Below, one piece after another: positions 8,191 to 18,188 of a DNA stretch of 64,000 nt. The translations under genes and the position numbers were made by a program. The stretch spans positions 124,001 to 188,000 of the forward strand of contig CAVTJP010000006.1 in assembly GCA_963735085.1 (NCBI GenBank), given 5' to 3'. Under the pieces are notes generated by a model. The model was not told where the DNA came from and ran no database searches. It worked only from the letters and a program-made list of their open reading frames with translations. How positions within the stretch are numbered: position 1 is the stretch's first letter; every line of letters begins with the position of its first letter. The stretch is from DATJGR01 sp963735085. Lineage in GTDB: Bacteria > Pseudomonadota > Gammaproteobacteria > Pseudomonadales > Azotimanducaceae.

Positions 8191-9756
8191 GTGCAGTACG
8201 ACTATCTGATCGTTGGCGCCGGCTCGGCCGGTGCGACTTTAGCCGGACGGCTGTCCGAGGCTGCTGCCACCCAGGTCATGCTGATAGAAGCGGGTCCCGA
8301 CCATCGTAGCGCCGATGCGCCCGAAGCATTGCGCAGCCCAAACCCATCGCGCGTCATCAATGCGCCGGAATACGAACGTTTCCGCTGGGACGCGCTGCAA
8401 GCGCGCCGAACACGAAGCCAGCAACCGCGCCTCTACTGGCGCGGTCGCGGCCTCGGCGGCAGCTCGACGATCAACGGCCAGATTGCAATCCGTGGTGTAC
8501 CCGAAGACTACGATCGATGGGCTGCGGCCGGATGCACGGGTTGGGGATTCACCGATGTGCTGCCGTTTTTCAATCGGTTGGAAACGGATTTGCGCTACGG
8601 TACCGCTGCCTACCATGGTGATAGCGGGCCGATACCGATCTACCGGGCACCGATGTCGAACTGGGGCGCGGTCGACCTCGCGCTAGGCGAAGCAGCGGTT
8701 GATCTGAGCTATCCCTGGGCGCCCGATCACAACGCGCCCGGCGCGCTCGGCGTGTCTCCCTATGCAATCAACAGCCGCAACCACCGTCGTGTGAACACCA
8801 ATGACGCGTATCTCGACCCGCATCGCGGCCGCAACAACCTCGCGATCCTCTGCAATACCCTGGTGGATCGCGTGTTGTTCGATGGCGAGCGTGCCGTCGG
8901 CGTGCGATGTACGACGAACGGCATCTGGCGCGACATGTTCGCCAACGAGATCATCTTGTCGGCCGGCGCGATCCACAGCCCGCCTATCTTGATGCGCTCC
9001 GGCATTGGACCGCCCGATCATCTGAGCGAAATGCAAATCCCGATACGCGCGGCGTTACCTGTCGGCGACGGCTTTCAGGACCACCCCATCGCAGCGCTGC
9101 CCATCGTTCTGAAGCACGCGGCGAACCCGCCGTCTGACTTTCGCCATACGAATTGTTGCGTTCGCTACGCGTCCGGCATCGGCGGGGCCGGCCCAGGCGA
9201 CATGATGCTGGTTGCGATGAACCGCCTCGGCGACGGACTCGGCCGCAACACACGTGCACCCTCCGCAAACTTCGGGCTGTTGGGTGTGTGGGTCAACCAA
9301 TGCTTCTCGCGCGGCACGATTCGCCTCGCATCGTGCGATCCGCTGGCGCAGCCAATCGTCGAAGAGAACATGCTCGACGACGACAGCGATGTGCTGCGGA
9401 TGCGCGACGGCATCAAGCGAATGGTCGATCTCGCGCGTCAACCGAGCTTCGGCGAGATTGCAGAATTGATCGCAACGGGCGCCTCGGGTGAAGGCCTCGA
9501 GACGCTCGACTCGGACGCGACGATCGACGCATGGGCCATGCACAATGTCGGCGATGCGCAACACGGTACCAGCAGTTGCTGTATGGGAGCGGCCGATGAC
9601 TCATCGACCGTCGTGGACCCACAGTGTCGGGTGCTCGGCTTTCAGGGACTGCGTGTCGTCGATGCGTCGATCATGCCGAAGGTGCCCTGCGCGAACACGC
9701 ATCTAACGACCGTGATGATCGCCGAATACATCGCGGACCAGCTCAAAGGTAACTGA
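8191..9756 (+). CDS. GMC-family FAD-dependent oxidoreductase
   Basis: 521 residues, glucose-methanol-choline oxidoreductase that oxidises an alcohol. The N-terminal FAD motif is VGAGSAG, followed by the GMC signature near GRGLGGSSTINGQ; the C-terminal catalytic region has QHGTSSC and CANTHLTTVM, giving the active His and Asn/His. The start is GTG at 8191, which places the FAD motif at the usual distance. It is the last of the four oxidative/hydrolytic genes; the DUF2058 gene begins two bases after its stop. It could be a choline- or alcohol-dehydrogenase type; the substrate is unknown. Confidence 0.9.
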   Translation: MQYDYLIVGAGSAGATLAGRLSEAAATQVMLIEAGPDHRSADAPEALRSPNPSRVINAPEYERFRWDALQARRTRSQQPRLYWRGRGLGGSSTINGQIAIRGVPEDYDRWAAAGCTGWGFTDVLPFFNRLETDLRYGTAAYHGDSGPIPIYRAPMSNWGAVDLALGEAAVDLSYPWAPDHNAPGALGVSPYAINSRNHRRVNTNDAYLDPHRGRNNLAILCNTLVDRVLFDGERAVGVRCTTNGIWRDMFANEIILSAGAIHSPPILMRSGIGPPDHLSEMQIPIRAALPVGDGFQDHPIAALPIVLKHAANPPSDFRHTNCCVRYASGIGGAGPGDMMLVAMNRLGDGLGRNTRAPSANFGLLGVWVNQCFSRGTIRLASCDPLAQPIVEENMLDDDSDVLRMRDGIKRMVDLARQPSFGEIAELIATGASGEGLETLDSDATIDAWAMHNVGDAQHGTSSCCMGAADDSSTVVDPQCRVLGFQGLRVVDASIMPKVPCANTHLTTVMIAEYIADQLKGN

Positions 9757-9757
9757 C

Positions 9758-10300
9758 ATGGCCGACTCACTGCAGGATCAATTGCGCAAGGCGGGCCTCG
9801 TCAACGAAAAGAAGCTGAAGAAAGCCCAGCGCGTGAAACACGCGGCGGAGATGGAACGCAAAGCCCACGGTCCCGCGGGTGACGACGCGGCCGTCGCCGC
9901 GCAGCGGGCGCGTGCCGAGAAAGCGGCGCGCGATCGCGCGCTCAATGAACAGCGCGACCGGCAGGCAAACTCAAAAGCACTGGCCGCGCAAGTCAGACAA
10001 CTGATCGAATTAAACCGGCAACCGCGCGATGGTGGCGACATCGCCTTCAATTTCAAAGACGGCAGCACCATCAAGAAACTGTTCGTCACGAAGCGCCATC
10101 AGACGCATCTCGTCGAAGGCCGCCTTGCGATCGTCAGACTCGATGACACGTACGAACTGGTACCGACATCGATTGCACAGAAGATTCGCAGCCGAGACCC
10201 TAACAGCGTGATCGTCTGCAACGATGTGAAGCAAGGATCGGCACCGGACGCCGACGATCCGTATGCGGACTACCAGATTCCGGACGATCTGGACTGGTAA
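9758..10300 (+). CDS. DUF2058 (YaiL-like) protein
   Basis: 180 residues. The N-terminus (SLQDQLRKAGLVNEKKLKKA) and the charged coiled region rich in Lys, Arg and Ala up to about residue 85 match DUF2058/YaiL, annotated as nucleoprotein or polynucleotide-associated. The C-terminal half (about 85-180) holds a compact domain ending in DDPYADYQIPDDLDW. AAAGG precedes the ATG. It lies immediately after the GMC gene but is a broadly conserved gammaproteobacterial gene, so the adjacency need not mean a shared pathway. It converges with ybiT across 20 bases. Confidence 0.85.
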   Translation: MADSLQDQLRKAGLVNEKKLKKAQRVKHAAEMERKAHGPAGDDAAVAAQRARAEKAARDRALNEQRDRQANSKALAAQVRQLIELNRQPRDGGDIAFNFKDGSTIKKLFVTKRHQTHLVEGRLAIVRLDDTYELVPTSIAQKIRSRDPNSVIVCNDVKQGSAPDADDPYADYQIPDDLDW

Positions 10301-10320
10301 TCCCCGCAGCGCTGATCGCG

Positions 10321-11940
<1,620 letters not shown>

Positions 11941-12109
11941 AGGCTGTAGGTTCCGTCGAAGTTGGACCGGTTCGCGTCCCGGATCAGCCAATTGACGGCG
12001 CCGGAACTCATGTAATGCGCCGTATTTTCCGGCGCGCCGTATTCAGCGGGCGCCCTTTTATCATTTTCGCCGAAACGATGCCACTGCCGACAAAGCCCGA
12101 ATCGGCTGC

Positions 12110-12724
12110 TCAGACAATCAGATTCGTTGCGTAGGCGATGGTGGCCATCGTCAACGCGTGACGGCGCCGAAAATTGTCGGCGGCCCCCGCCGGCGGTGCG
12201 CGCGAAACCTGCCACGACTCCAATCCGTCGTACCAGGTACACAACAGCATGATACCGCGCGTTTCGCGCAGCTCGCTCTGACAAAACAACCCCTGCGGTT
12301 GCGCTTTGTAGGTGTCGGTCGTCTCGAAGGTCGTCCAGGCGTCCAACGACAGCCGGGCAATCTCATCAACGTCGGCGTTACGCACGTCGAAGAAGCGAAA
12401 TACATACAAGCCCGGACGCGTCAGCGCTCGCGTGTCGTCGGGTCGCACCGTGGCGTGGAGTAGATGTTGCTCCGCGACCAGGCATGGCGCCTCGGCCAGG
12501 TGTGCATTCAGCAGCGCGATGTGTTCGAGGCTGGCAGCCGCGGAAGTCACCAGCACAATCTCATTCGAACCGATGCCGAACAATCCGAACCAGGCGCCCC
12601 AGCGCTGGATTCCGCGCGCATCCAGCTGCGGCAACGTCACTGCGACGAGGTGCTCCGCGAGTGGTTGCCAGTTGCGCTCACGACCCTTCAGGCGCGTGTA
12701 GCAGAACGTCGAGGCTGGACTCAT
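12110..12724 (-). CDS. conserved hypothetical protein, possible dimeric alpha-beta barrel
   Basis: 204 residues, not recognised with certainty. Two similar halves seem present, each with strand-helix-strand elements; GLYVFRFFDV followed by the helix around DEIARLSLDAW resembles NIPSNAP/dimeric alpha-beta-barrel proteins, which is a suggestion only. No signal peptide or membrane segment. ATG at 12724 overlaps the stop of the PPOX-type flavoprotein gene as ATGA, so the two are likely translationally coupled and functionally linked. The frame could extend to 12739, but the overlap favours the shorter start. Confidence 0.65.
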   Translation of the reverse strand: MSPASTFCYTRLKGRERNWQPLAEHLVAVTLPQLDARGIQRWGAWFGLFGIGSNEIVLVTSAAASLEHIALLNAHLAEAPCLVAEQHLLHATVRPDDTRALTRPGLYVFRFFDVRNADVDEIARLSLDAWTTFETTDTYKAQPQGLFCQSELRETRGIMLLCTWYDGLESWQVSRAPPAGAADNFRRRHALTMATIAYATNLIV

Positions 12725-13182
12725 CGCAACGACTCCCACACACGCGGTTCGGCAGACCAGGCAGTGTGACGCAACGGCTTCATGCGCAACAAGGTCGGTT
12801 CACCCGCGAACAGTTCGACCGATGCATACTGCGGATACTTGCGGCGCAACGCCGCGCCGATCGAGTCCAGCGGTACTGCGCGACCTGCTACGACATCCGC
12901 ATCGGCATCGATCCGAAACCACCACAGACATTGCCAGTCGGTATCGTAGTGATCGAGCAACAGGCTGACGGATTTATTGCGCACGATGTTCCGAACGCGC
13001 TGGAGCCCGCTTGAATTACCAACGCGTTTGGCTTTGCCATCAATCGGAGAATAGAGGATGCCGGCGACGGCGACGAAGACGATCGGTACCTGATGCGGTC
13101 GTCCATCAGCACCGATGCTCGCGAGTCGCGCAACCGGCCAGACGGAGAGCACATGTGCCTGTTGTTGCGCCGTAAGCTGCAC
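12721..13182 (-). CDS. PPOX-class flavin/F420-type oxidoreductase (Rv0121-like)
   Basis: 153 residues, split-barrel fold of the pyridoxamine-phosphate-oxidase-like class. PVARLASIGADGRPHQVPIV and the later RVRNIV...SLLLDHYD-x-DW-x-x-LWWFRI segment match the family called PPOX class, F420-dependent, Rv0121 type. Whether F420 or a flavin is used here is unknown. GTG at 13182 is chosen because AGGAGGG lies six bases before it; the longer frame to ATG 13215 has no ribosome site. It is coupled to the unknown gene downstream. The 58-bp palindrome lies about 40 bases upstream of its start. Confidence 0.8.
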   Translation of the reverse strand: MQLTAQQQAHVLSVWPVARLASIGADGRPHQVPIVFVAVAGILYSPIDGKAKRVGNSSGLQRVRNIVRNKSVSLLLDHYDTDWQCLWWFRIDADADVVAGRAVPLDSIGAALRRKYPQYASVELFAGEPTLLRMKPLRHTAWSAEPRVWESLR

Positions 13183-13188
13183 GGCCTT

Positions 13189-13195
13189 CCCTCCT
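13189..13195 (-). promoter_or_regulatory. strong ribosome binding site that fixes the GTG start at 13182
   Basis: On the minus strand the sequence is AGGAGGG, six bases before the GTG at 13182. It lies inside the longer open frame beginning at 13215 and shows that the shorter GTG-started protein is the translated one. Confidence 0.75.
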
Positions 13196-13221
13196 GGTGG
13201 CAGGCAGATCAGCATATCGAA

Positions 13222-13279
13222 CGAGAAAGGGGGTCAGAACGACTTTCGCGTGCGAAAGTCGTTCTGACCCCCTTTCTCG
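13222..13279. repeat. perfect 58-bp palindrome (28-bp arms, 2-base loop)
   Basis: The arms at 13222-13249 and 13252-13279 are exact reverse complements separated only by GT. The outer part contains GGGGGTCAGAAC, a motif family (GGGGTCAGA...TCTGACCCC) often found in palindromes linked to REP-associated tyrosine transposases in proteobacteria; that association is from memory of the family and was not searched. There is no T-run on either side, so an ordinary Rho-independent terminator is less likely. It sits between two minus-strand genes and would form a very stable hairpin in their RNA. Confidence 0.9.
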
Positions 13280-13294
13280 GAGCGTCGTTCCAGA

Positions 13295-13492
13295 TCAGTC
13301 GGTATCGGCTTCGTCCGGCTCAACCCACAGCGGCGCCCACGGTTTGCAGAACGCAATGTAGGCGGCGCCGCGAACTTCGATGGGCGTGCGCGGCTCGGTT
13401 TCTTCGACTTTCGATTTCGACCAGACACCGGGCGGTGCCATGTTGCTGTTGTCGCGATTCATCGACCATCCATTGCCATGAAGCTCAGCCAT
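13295..13492 (-). CDS. small conserved-looking protein, unknown function
   Basis: 65 residues, not recognised. ATG at 13492 has AAGGGA at good spacing, and the sequence is well composed: a short polar N-terminus, then MAPPGVWSKSKVEETEPRTP, then a hydrophobic/aromatic patch (AAYIAFCKPWAPLWV) and an acidic tail. No signal peptide and no membrane helix of full length. It stands alone, with the palindrome 16 bases beyond its stop and about 170 bases upstream before the OmpA-like gene ends. Probably a real cytosolic small protein. Confidence 0.6.
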   Translation of the reverse strand: MAELHGNGWSMNRDNSNMAPPGVWSKSKVEETEPRTPIEVRGAAYIAFCKPWAPLWVEPDEADTD

Positions 13493-13665
13493 GTCTTGTC
13501 CCTTTACATACATAGTCGGCGAAAGAAATGTAGGGGAGCTACTCCGGGAAGAACGTTAACCTCGTCGCAGATTCTCAACTGGTGCGAAGCGAGCCTCGCG
13601 CTGGTCATCTTAGCGCTCCGGAACAGAACGGCAACCCCGATTACTCATGTCGCCGAACGACACGT

Positions 13666-14370
13666 TCACCGTGCTCGCGGTGGTTGCGTCGACGACCGGT
13701 CATCTGCCGTCGTCATCGGCGCTTTACCGGGCAGCACCACCGCAATGATGCTGCGATTCCGTGTGCGCCCCTCTTTCGTCGCGTTGGTGGCAATCGGTCT
13801 GGTTTCGCCATAGCCATGCGTCGCGACACGTGCCGCGTCGATCCCCAGATCGTCAATCAGTATTCTGGCAACCGCGTCGGCGCGGCGAAGAGACAGCTTC
13901 AGGTTGTATGCGGCCGGGCCGCGATCGTCGGTATGACCTTCAATCGCAACGCTGGTTTCCGGGTACTGCGTCATCAGCGCAGCGACTTCGGCCAGCGCCT
14001 CATGCGAATCGCCCACGATCTTCGCCGAATTCGTCCGGAAACGAAGCGGCAGCGTGAATTCCTGTGCAACCGAAAGACGCGGCCGACAACCGGTTGCATC
14101 AACCGGCTCGCCGAATGGACTGTCCGGGCACAGGTCCTTGGGTGAATCGACACCATCGCCGTCGCTGTCCGCTGGCGGCTCGGTAGGTTGCGATGCAACC
14201 GCCTCAGCGTACGCCTCGGGTTCCGCGGCCTGCATCGCGTCGGTATTGGCGGCCGCCACGGGGGGCGCGGAAGCAGTCGCGCCATCCGACGGCGCCTCAC
14301 CACACCCGCACAGCCAGATCAACGTCGCGCCGACCAAGGCGACACGTAGGTAGGCGCCGATGTCGTTCAT
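13666..14370 (-). CDS. OmpA-family lipoprotein
   Basis: 234 residues. An N-terminal hydrophobic segment ends in WLCGC, a plausible lipobox with the second Cys lipidated. Then a low-complexity Ala/Pro/Glu linker (about 25-65), a thrombospondin-type-3 calcium-binding stretch (DSDGDGVDSPKDLCPDS), and a peptidoglycan-binding OmpA C-domain at about 100-220 with VAIEGHTDDRG, the RADAVARIL helix and NRSIIAVV. It should sit in the outer membrane and hold peptidoglycan. ATG 14370 is 16 bases after the exporter gene stop; the longer frame to 14541 runs inside that gene and is rejected. Confidence 0.88.
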   Translation of the reverse strand: MNDIGAYLRVALVGATLIWLCGCGEAPSDGATASAPPVAAANTDAMQAAEPEAYAEAVASQPTEPPADSDGDGVDSPKDLCPDSPFGEPVDATGCRPRLSVAQEFTLPLRFRTNSAKIVGDSHEALAEVAALMTQYPETSVAIEGHTDDRGPAAYNLKLSLRRADAVARILIDDLGIDAARVATHGYGETRPIATNATKEGRTRNRSIIAVVLPGKAPMTTADDRSSTQPPRAR

Positions 14371-14386
14371 CTGCGGTCGCTTCGAT

Positions 14387-16240
14387 TCACGCGGCGGTAT
14401 CCTGGAACTGCAGTTCGTACAGAGTACGGTACACACCCGGCCGTGCCAGCAATTCCTCGTGTGTACCGATCTCCTTGACTTCGCCATGCTGCAGTACCAG
14501 CACCCGATCGGCCTCCTGGATCGTCTGCAGACGGTGTGCAATCACAATCGACGTGCGGCCCTGCGTCAAGACGCGAAGGGCGTCCTGGATCAGCAGTTCC
14601 GTCTCGGTATCAATGCTCGCGGTCGCTTCGTCCAACACCAGAATTTCCGGATCCGCGGCCAATACGCGTGCAAATGCCAGCAGCTGGCGCTGGCCCTGCG
14701 ATAGATTCTGACCACGCTCGACGAGCGGCTCGTCGTAGCCCTGAGGCAGCCGCATGATGAACTCGTGCGCGTGCACCAACTGCGCCGCGCGTTCGACCTG
14801 CGCACGCGAAATGCCGGGATTGCCGAGGCTGATGTTGTCGGCAACGCTGCCGGAGAACACGTGAAAGTCCTGCAGCACGATGCCGATCCTGCGGCGCACC
14901 TCCGCTGACGGGATGTCCATCAGATCGACATTGTCGAGAAACATCTGCCCACGCCCGAAGTCGTAGAAGCGCGCCAACAACCGAATTATGGTGCTCTTGC
15001 CGGATCCGGTGGCGCCGACGATAGCCAGCTTCTCGCCCGGTTCGATGTGAAACGAAACGTCTTTCAGTATGCGCGGTCCGTCCGCGTAGGCGAAGTTCAG
15101 ACCCCGCACGTCAACGGCGCCGGCCAAACGTGCCGGCAACGGAGCAGGTGTGGCCGGTTCGTGAATCCGCTCGTCCCAGTCGAGTGCCTGAAAAATGCGC
15201 TCCGCGCTGGCCATCGCGCGAAACAGCACGTTGTATTGTTCGCCGACCGCAACAATCGGCCGAAACAGCATATCGATGAACTGCGTGAACAATACGACGC
15301 TACCGAGCGAAATCGTCTGCTGCAACGCGTGGCCGCCGCCAAACCAGATGATCACGCCGACAGCCGCGGAGCCCAGGCTGTCGATGAACGCGCCGTACAG
15401 CGTCTCCAGATTGACCGCGCGATTCTCCTCGCGACGGTTCTCCTGATTGATCTCGGTATAGCGCGCCAGATTGCGTTCTTCGCGGCGGTTCAACTGCACC
15501 ACGACAATGCCCGACAGATTCTCCTGCAGGTTCTGATTGAGCTGCGAGATGCTCTGCCGGATCGCGCGGTACACCGTGCGCGTGCCACGCCGGAACAGGT
15601 ACGTTGCAATCGCCACCACCGGGGCCGCCAGCATCAGAATGCCGGTCAGACTCGGATCGATCGCAAGCATCAGCGATACCGCGACGAAGAACGGCACGAA
15701 TTCGCCGATCAGTACGCCGAATCCCGACAGCAGCTGAAACAGCACTTCGACGTCGTTGGTCACGCGCGTCATCACGCGACCGACGGCAACGTGGTCGTAG
15801 AACGCCGCCGGGCGCGTTTCCAGGTGCGCGAACAGGTCGTAGCGAAGATCACGCAACGCGCCCAGCACGGATTTCGCCAGCGACACCCGATGATAGTGCG
15901 CGGCGATCGCCCAGGCGGTCGTCATCGCCATGTACAACCCGCACGCGCTCAGCAGATGCGACGCGCCCGTCGTCGCCGCGAACCAGGTCGTCAACGCGTT
16001 CATACCGAAATCCGGTAACACCACGGGACGTTGCGAAAGCAGCGAGTCGATGACGACGCGCGATACGATTACCGGCATCAGAATCGCGAACACCGACGCC
16101 GCCAGCACGAGCAAACCACTGATAGCCGCTTGCCGCCAGTGTGGCCTCACCCACGTGAACAGCCGCCCGATCAAGTGCGCATTGAACGACTTGCCAGCCA
16201 GTTCCGCATCGAACACCGCATAGTCGCGTGGCGTGTCCAT
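14387..16240 (-). CDS. ABC exporter half, catalytically competent subunit (MdlB-like)
   Basis: 617 residues: a six-helix exporter membrane domain (about 35-340) and an ATPase domain (375-610). Walker A at 409-417 (GATGSGKST), signature LSQGQ at 513-517, Walker B LVLDEATASID with catalytic E538. The non-canonical signature (Q instead of the second G) is what pairs with a degenerate partner in heterodimers such as MdlAB or BmrCD. The start ATG at 16240 shares one base with the stop of the upstream exporter gene (TGATG), so the two subunits are made together. Substrate (lipid, drug or peptide) is unknown. Confidence 0.9.
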   Translation of the reverse strand: MDTPRDYAVFDAELAGKSFNAHLIGRLFTWVRPHWRQAAISGLLVLAASVFAILMPVIVSRVVIDSLLSQRPVVLPDFGMNALTTWFAATTGASHLLSACGLYMAMTTAWAIAAHYHRVSLAKSVLGALRDLRYDLFAHLETRPAAFYDHVAVGRVMTRVTNDVEVLFQLLSGFGVLIGEFVPFFVAVSLMLAIDPSLTGILMLAAPVVAIATYLFRRGTRTVYRAIRQSISQLNQNLQENLSGIVVVQLNRREERNLARYTEINQENRREENRAVNLETLYGAFIDSLGSAAVGVIIWFGGGHALQQTISLGSVVLFTQFIDMLFRPIVAVGEQYNVLFRAMASAERIFQALDWDERIHEPATPAPLPARLAGAVDVRGLNFAYADGPRILKDVSFHIEPGEKLAIVGATGSGKSTIIRLLARFYDFGRGQMFLDNVDLMDIPSAEVRRRIGIVLQDFHVFSGSVADNISLGNPGISRAQVERAAQLVHAHEFIMRLPQGYDEPLVERGQNLSQGQRQLLAFARVLAADPEILVLDEATASIDTETELLIQDALRVLTQGRTSIVIAHRLQTIQEADRVLVLQHGEVKEIGTHEELLARPGVYRTLYELQFQDTAA

Positions 16241-18042
16241 CAGCCAGCTACGTCGGCTTTCTGCAGCGACGAGAGCAAGCGCCCACGGCGACGCTGGGCC
16301 GCTTCGAGTTCCGCGTACCACCCGCCCGCGCGCAGCAATTCATCGTGACTACCGATTTCGGCAATGGCTCCGTCCGCGAGCACGATGACTCGATCGGCGT
16401 GACGCGCGGTCGAGACGCGGTTCGATACCAGGATCGTCGTCATGCCGCGCCGCGCGGCACGCAAGCGTCGCAGGATGTGTTCTTCGGTCTCGGTGTCGAC
16501 GCTCGAAAAGCAGTCGTCGAGGATCAGCACCGGCGGTGTTCTGATCAAACCCCGCGTCAATGTCGAGCGTTGTTTCTGGCCACCCGACAACGTGACGCCG
16601 CGCTCGCCAACGGGCGTGTCGAGGGCGTCTGCGAACGCAACGATCGTGTCGCGCAGATCGGCATCGCCAGCGGCCGACCAGATCAACGCGTCATCACGCT
16701 CGGGATCGTCATAGCTCAGGTTGTGCCGTAACAGATCCGCAAACAGAAACGGGTCCTGCGGCACCATCACGACCTGATGGCGCAGTTGTTCGAGCGGATA
16801 GTCACGCACGTCACAGCCGTCGATCAACAACGTCCGCGGAGGCGGATCCAGCAACCGGACAAAGCAGCGCAGCAACGTCGTCTTGCCGGCACCGACCCGA
16901 CCGAGCACGGCGATCGTCTCGCCAACCGCGATGTCGAGATCGATGCCCGTGAGCACATCGCGCCCGCCGGGATAGTTGTAACTCAAGCCGCGCAGCTGAA
17001 TGTGGCCCTGAATAGTCGGCGGCACCGCGCCGGTACTGCGATCGGCGATTTCCGGCACGTGATCCAGCACTTCGAACAGGCGTTGCGCACCCGATGCACC
17101 CTGCTGCCAGAGCGTGACCATCTGGCCGGCCTGGCGCACCGGCCACAACACCATCGACACGTAACTGAAGAACGCCGTGAAAGTACCAATGGACATATCG
17201 CCTGATGCGACCAGGCTGCCGCCATAGCCGAGGATTATCACCGTCGAGAATGCGCCGACCCAGGGCATTACGCCCTGAATGAACGAGTTCGTGCGCGCCA
17301 GCGTCATGAAGCGCGTTGCGTAGTCGAGATTGACGGCATCGAAGCGCGCGATCTCGTGATCCTCCTGCACCAAAGCCTGGACCGTGCGAATGCCGTTGAG
17401 GTTTTCCTGCACCTGCTCGGACAACGATGCGAAGCCCCGTTGCACCGCCAGCGAACGGACATACACGCGCCGTGCGAGCCACCAACCGAGCACGAGCAGG
17501 ATCGGCAACGGAATCAGCAGCAACAGCGTGAGCTTCGGCGCGAGCGCGAACATGCACGCGAGCCCGATCAGCGCCGAACCGATGATCACCAGAATCGTGC
17601 GCAGCCCCATGCCAATGAGTTGCCGCACGAGATTGATGTCGTTGATCGCGCGTGCCATCAGATCACCGGTCGGATAGCGCGCAAAAAAGGCCGGGCCTTG
17701 ATGCTGCAACCGATCGTAGATGCGCCGGCGCAGGTCGTACGCGACCGATACGCCGATGCGGCGAATCACCCGCCGGCTGACTACGACACAACCGAACCGC
17801 GCGAGCACGCATAGCATGATCGCCAGCACCGGCCACGCGAGCGGCGCACGCGCCGAGGCAACGTCTGCCGTGGCGGCGGCAACGAGCGCGGTACCGGCAA
17901 CGATGTGATCGATGGCCTCACGCAGGAACAGCGGAATCGCCGCCTCGAAACCACGCGCGGCGACCAGCCCGAAAATGCCGCCCCAGAACGGCACCCGATA
18001 GCGATGGTGATATGGCAACAGGCGCCGTAGCGGTGTCGCCAT
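16240..18042 (-). CDS. ABC exporter half, degenerate-site subunit (MdlA-like)
   Basis: 600 residues: membrane domain (about 15-330) and ATPase domain (345-590). Walker A is GRVGAGKT at 381-388, signature LSGGQ at 485-489. Walker B reads LILDDCFSSVD, so position 510 is Asp where the catalytic Glu is expected, as in MdlA. With the LSQGQ signature of its partner this makes one inactive and one active composite site, the hallmark of heterodimeric exporters. GAGGAG stands before the ATG at 18042; the longer frame to 18144 lacks a ribosome site and crosses a hairpin. Confidence 0.9.
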   Translation of the reverse strand: MATPLRRLLPYHHRYRVPFWGGIFGLVAARGFEAAIPLFLREAIDHIVAGTALVAAATADVASARAPLAWPVLAIMLCVLARFGCVVVSRRVIRRIGVSVAYDLRRRIYDRLQHQGPAFFARYPTGDLMARAINDINLVRQLIGMGLRTILVIIGSALIGLACMFALAPKLTLLLLIPLPILLVLGWWLARRVYVRSLAVQRGFASLSEQVQENLNGIRTVQALVQEDHEIARFDAVNLDYATRFMTLARTNSFIQGVMPWVGAFSTVIILGYGGSLVASGDMSIGTFTAFFSYVSMVLWPVRQAGQMVTLWQQGASGAQRLFEVLDHVPEIADRSTGAVPPTIQGHIQLRGLSYNYPGGRDVLTGIDLDIAVGETIAVLGRVGAGKTTLLRCFVRLLDPPPRTLLIDGCDVRDYPLEQLRHQVVMVPQDPFLFADLLRHNLSYDDPERDDALIWSAAGDADLRDTIVAFADALDTPVGERGVTLSGGQKQRSTLTRGLIRTPPVLILDDCFSSVDTETEEHILRRLRAARRGMTTILVSNRVSTARHADRVIVLADGAIAEIGSHDELLRAGGWYAELEAAQRRRGRLLSSLQKADVAG

Positions 18043-18079
18043 TGCGACTCCTCGTCCGGTGGGGATGCATGAAACGACA

Positions 18080-18109
18080 GCGCGCGGCTCTGATGTCAGA
18101 GCCGCGCGC
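18080..18109. terminator. GC-rich hairpin between kinase gene and ABC exporter
   Basis: Arms of 14 bases at 18080-18093 and 18096-18109 (GCGCGCGGCTCTGA and its complement) pair perfectly with a TG loop. It lies between the stop of the kinase gene and the ATG of the exporter. The T-tract expected for a Rho-independent terminator is weak on both sides, so it may attenuate rather than fully stop transcription. Confidence 0.5.
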
Positions 18110-18188
18110 AGCGTCCATGATAAGCGAAATCGCAGTACCGCCAAAACGCATCAGCCACACAGAGTCTCCACGGCCGAGACACACCAGA

